Source: DATFGK01 sp046712825
Lineage (GTDB): Bacteria; Actinomycetota; AC-67
DNA length: 20,819 bases
NCBI GenBank assembly: GCA_046712825.1
Contig: JBKKCR010000182.1
Coordinates: forward strand, 1 to 20,819
Reading direction: 5' to 3'
Shown here: positions 20,052-20,819 of the stretch, piece by piece
Layout of the letters: every line of letters starts with the position of its first letter
Numbering within the stretch: the first letter of the stretch is position 1
Translations under genes and position numbers: made by a program
Notes under the pieces: model-generated
Database searches by the model: none
The model's input: the letters and a program-made list of their open reading frames with translations, nothing else
Told to the model about the DNA's origin: nothing

Positions 20052-20819
20052 GTGTCGCCGGCCGAGCCGCCCCGCGACGAGCGGGAAGCGCTCGCGTACG
20101 ACCTTCGCGCGCAAGCCGTCAACTGCCGCGCGTTCGGCTCGTCCCTCTACGCCGCGCTCCTCGAGCGCAGCGCCGCGGATGCCGAGGCAGGCGGGCAGGT
20201 ATGGGAGATGCTCCGCGGCATGTTCCCGGCACCGGGCCGCACGTTCGTCGGGCTGCACCTGATGGGGGCCGTCCACCGTCTCGTGCTCGAAGGTGGTGCG
20301 CCCGAGGTCGCTTCCCACTTCCCCTCGGTCGGCGGCGACGGCGATCCCGAGGCCGCGTGGGTCGCGATGCGCGCCTTGCTCGGTGAACGCGCTGCGGAGG
20401 TGCGGCGGATCGCCGGACGGCCGATCCAAACCAACGAGCCCGGGCGCGCGGCCGCGCTGCTCGGAGGCTTCTTACTGGTGGCTCGGCGCACGAGTCTCCC
20501 GCTGCGGCTGATCGAGGTGGGCACCTCGGCAGGGCTGAACCTCCGCTGGGACCGGTTCCGCTACGAATCGGGCGGCGGCGCGTGGGGCGACCCGGCATCG
20601 CCGGTGCGGATCGCCGACGCCTTCGAGGATCGCGTCCCGCCGCTCGACGTCTCGCCGCAGATCGTCGAGCGGGCGGGGTGCGACGAGAACCCCGTCGATC
20701 CGATCACCGAGGATGGACGGCTCACTTTGATGAGCTACGTGTGGGCAGACCAGCTCGCGCGGTTCGATGCCTTGCGGGGAGCGATCGAGGTCGCGCGCGA
20801 CGTGCCGGCAGATGTCGTT
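20052..20819 (+). CDS. DUF2332 family protein, C-terminus outside window
   Basis: The frame is open for 256 codons from GTG 20052 to the window edge. The protein starts VSPAEPPRDEREALAYDLRA and has the DUF2332 signature LPLRLIEVGTSAGLNLRWDR at about 149-168, followed by YESGGGAWGDPASPVRIAD and the LMSYVWADQLARFDALRGAI segment near the end of the visible part. The EVGTSAGLNL motif resembles the glycine-rich SAM site of methyltransferases, so a methyltransferase-like fold is a reasonable inference, but no function is established. It starts four bases after the DUF1015 stop and should be in the same operon. Start and frame are supported by high third-position GC and the conserved YDLRAQAVNCRAFGS beginning. 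Confidence 0.88.
   Translation, partial: MSPAEPPRDEREALAYDLRAQAVNCRAFGSSLYAALLERSAADAEAGGQVWEMLRGMFPAPGRTFVGLHLMGAVHRLVLEGGAPEVASHFPSVGGDGDPEAAWVAMRALLGERAAEVRRIAGRPIQTNEPGRAAALLGGFLLVARRTSLPLRLIEVGTSAGLNLRWDRFRYESGGGAWGDPASPVRIADAFEDRVPPLDVSPQIVERAGCDENPVDPITEDGRLTLMSYVWADQLARFDALRGAIEVARDVPADVV

Overview
The window looks like core chromosome from a high-GC Actinomycetota (actinobacterial) genome, probably from a lineage outside the well-studied mycobacteria and streptomycetes. The main evidence is gene order. Read on the minus strand, a TPR protein, HAD phosphatase, small ORF, tlyA, nadK, steA, steB, pyrG, xerD, parA, scpA, scpB and rluB follow in the order known from Mycobacterium tuberculosis (about Rv1691 to Rv1711). 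Frequent GTG/TTG starts, 4-nt start/stop overlaps and high third-position GC agree. No tRNA, rRNA, IS element, phage gene or CRISPR array was seen.

Layout. Positions 1-4510 (minus) hold rluB (3' end outside the window), scpB, scpA, a site-2-type membrane protease, a small ribbon-helix-helix-like gene and parA: rRNA modification and chromosome segregation. From 4535 to 5930 there is a short accessory patch with a perfect 10-bp inverted repeat in front of parA, a plus-strand membrane-anchored protein and a convergent secreted ten-cysteine protein, neither of known family. From 6030 to 15986 (minus) runs a nearly gapless series: phasin-like coiled-coil protein, a 47-residue ORF, tlyA, nadK, steA, steB, a GT2 glycosyltransferase, a MraY/WecA-type phosphotransferase, pyrG, ald, xerD and a DksA/TraR-type zinc-finger protein. 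From 16066 to 17178 (plus) lie an SCP2-like protein and a rhomboid protease. Then come a HAD-GNAT fusion and a TPR protein (minus), and divergently DUF1015 and DUF2332 proteins (plus; the last runs off the window).

How the genes fit together. One theme is DNA replication-segregation (ScpAB, ParA with a probable RHH partner, XerD). Another is envelope building (SteA/SteB, GT2, lipid-linked sugar phosphotransferase, rhomboid and S2P proteases). A third is nucleotide/cofactor supply (CTP synthase, NAD kinase, alanine dehydrogenase), and a fourth is ribosome modification (RluB, TlyA).

Most notable points: (1) a hairpin with a U8 tail sits directly on the pyrG start, burying its G-rich ribosome-binding site, behind a promoter whose C-run start region resembles CTP-sensing start-site switching; (2) the RHH-like gene overlaps the 3' part of parA by about 250 nt in another frame, and codon statistics favour the RHH frame there; (3) a perfect inverted repeat in the parA leader; (4) TlyA lacks its S4 domain; (5) RluB has a 251-residue Arg/Pro repeat extension; (6) recN is missing between nadK and steA; (7) a HAD phosphatase is fused to an ArsN2-like acetyltransferase.
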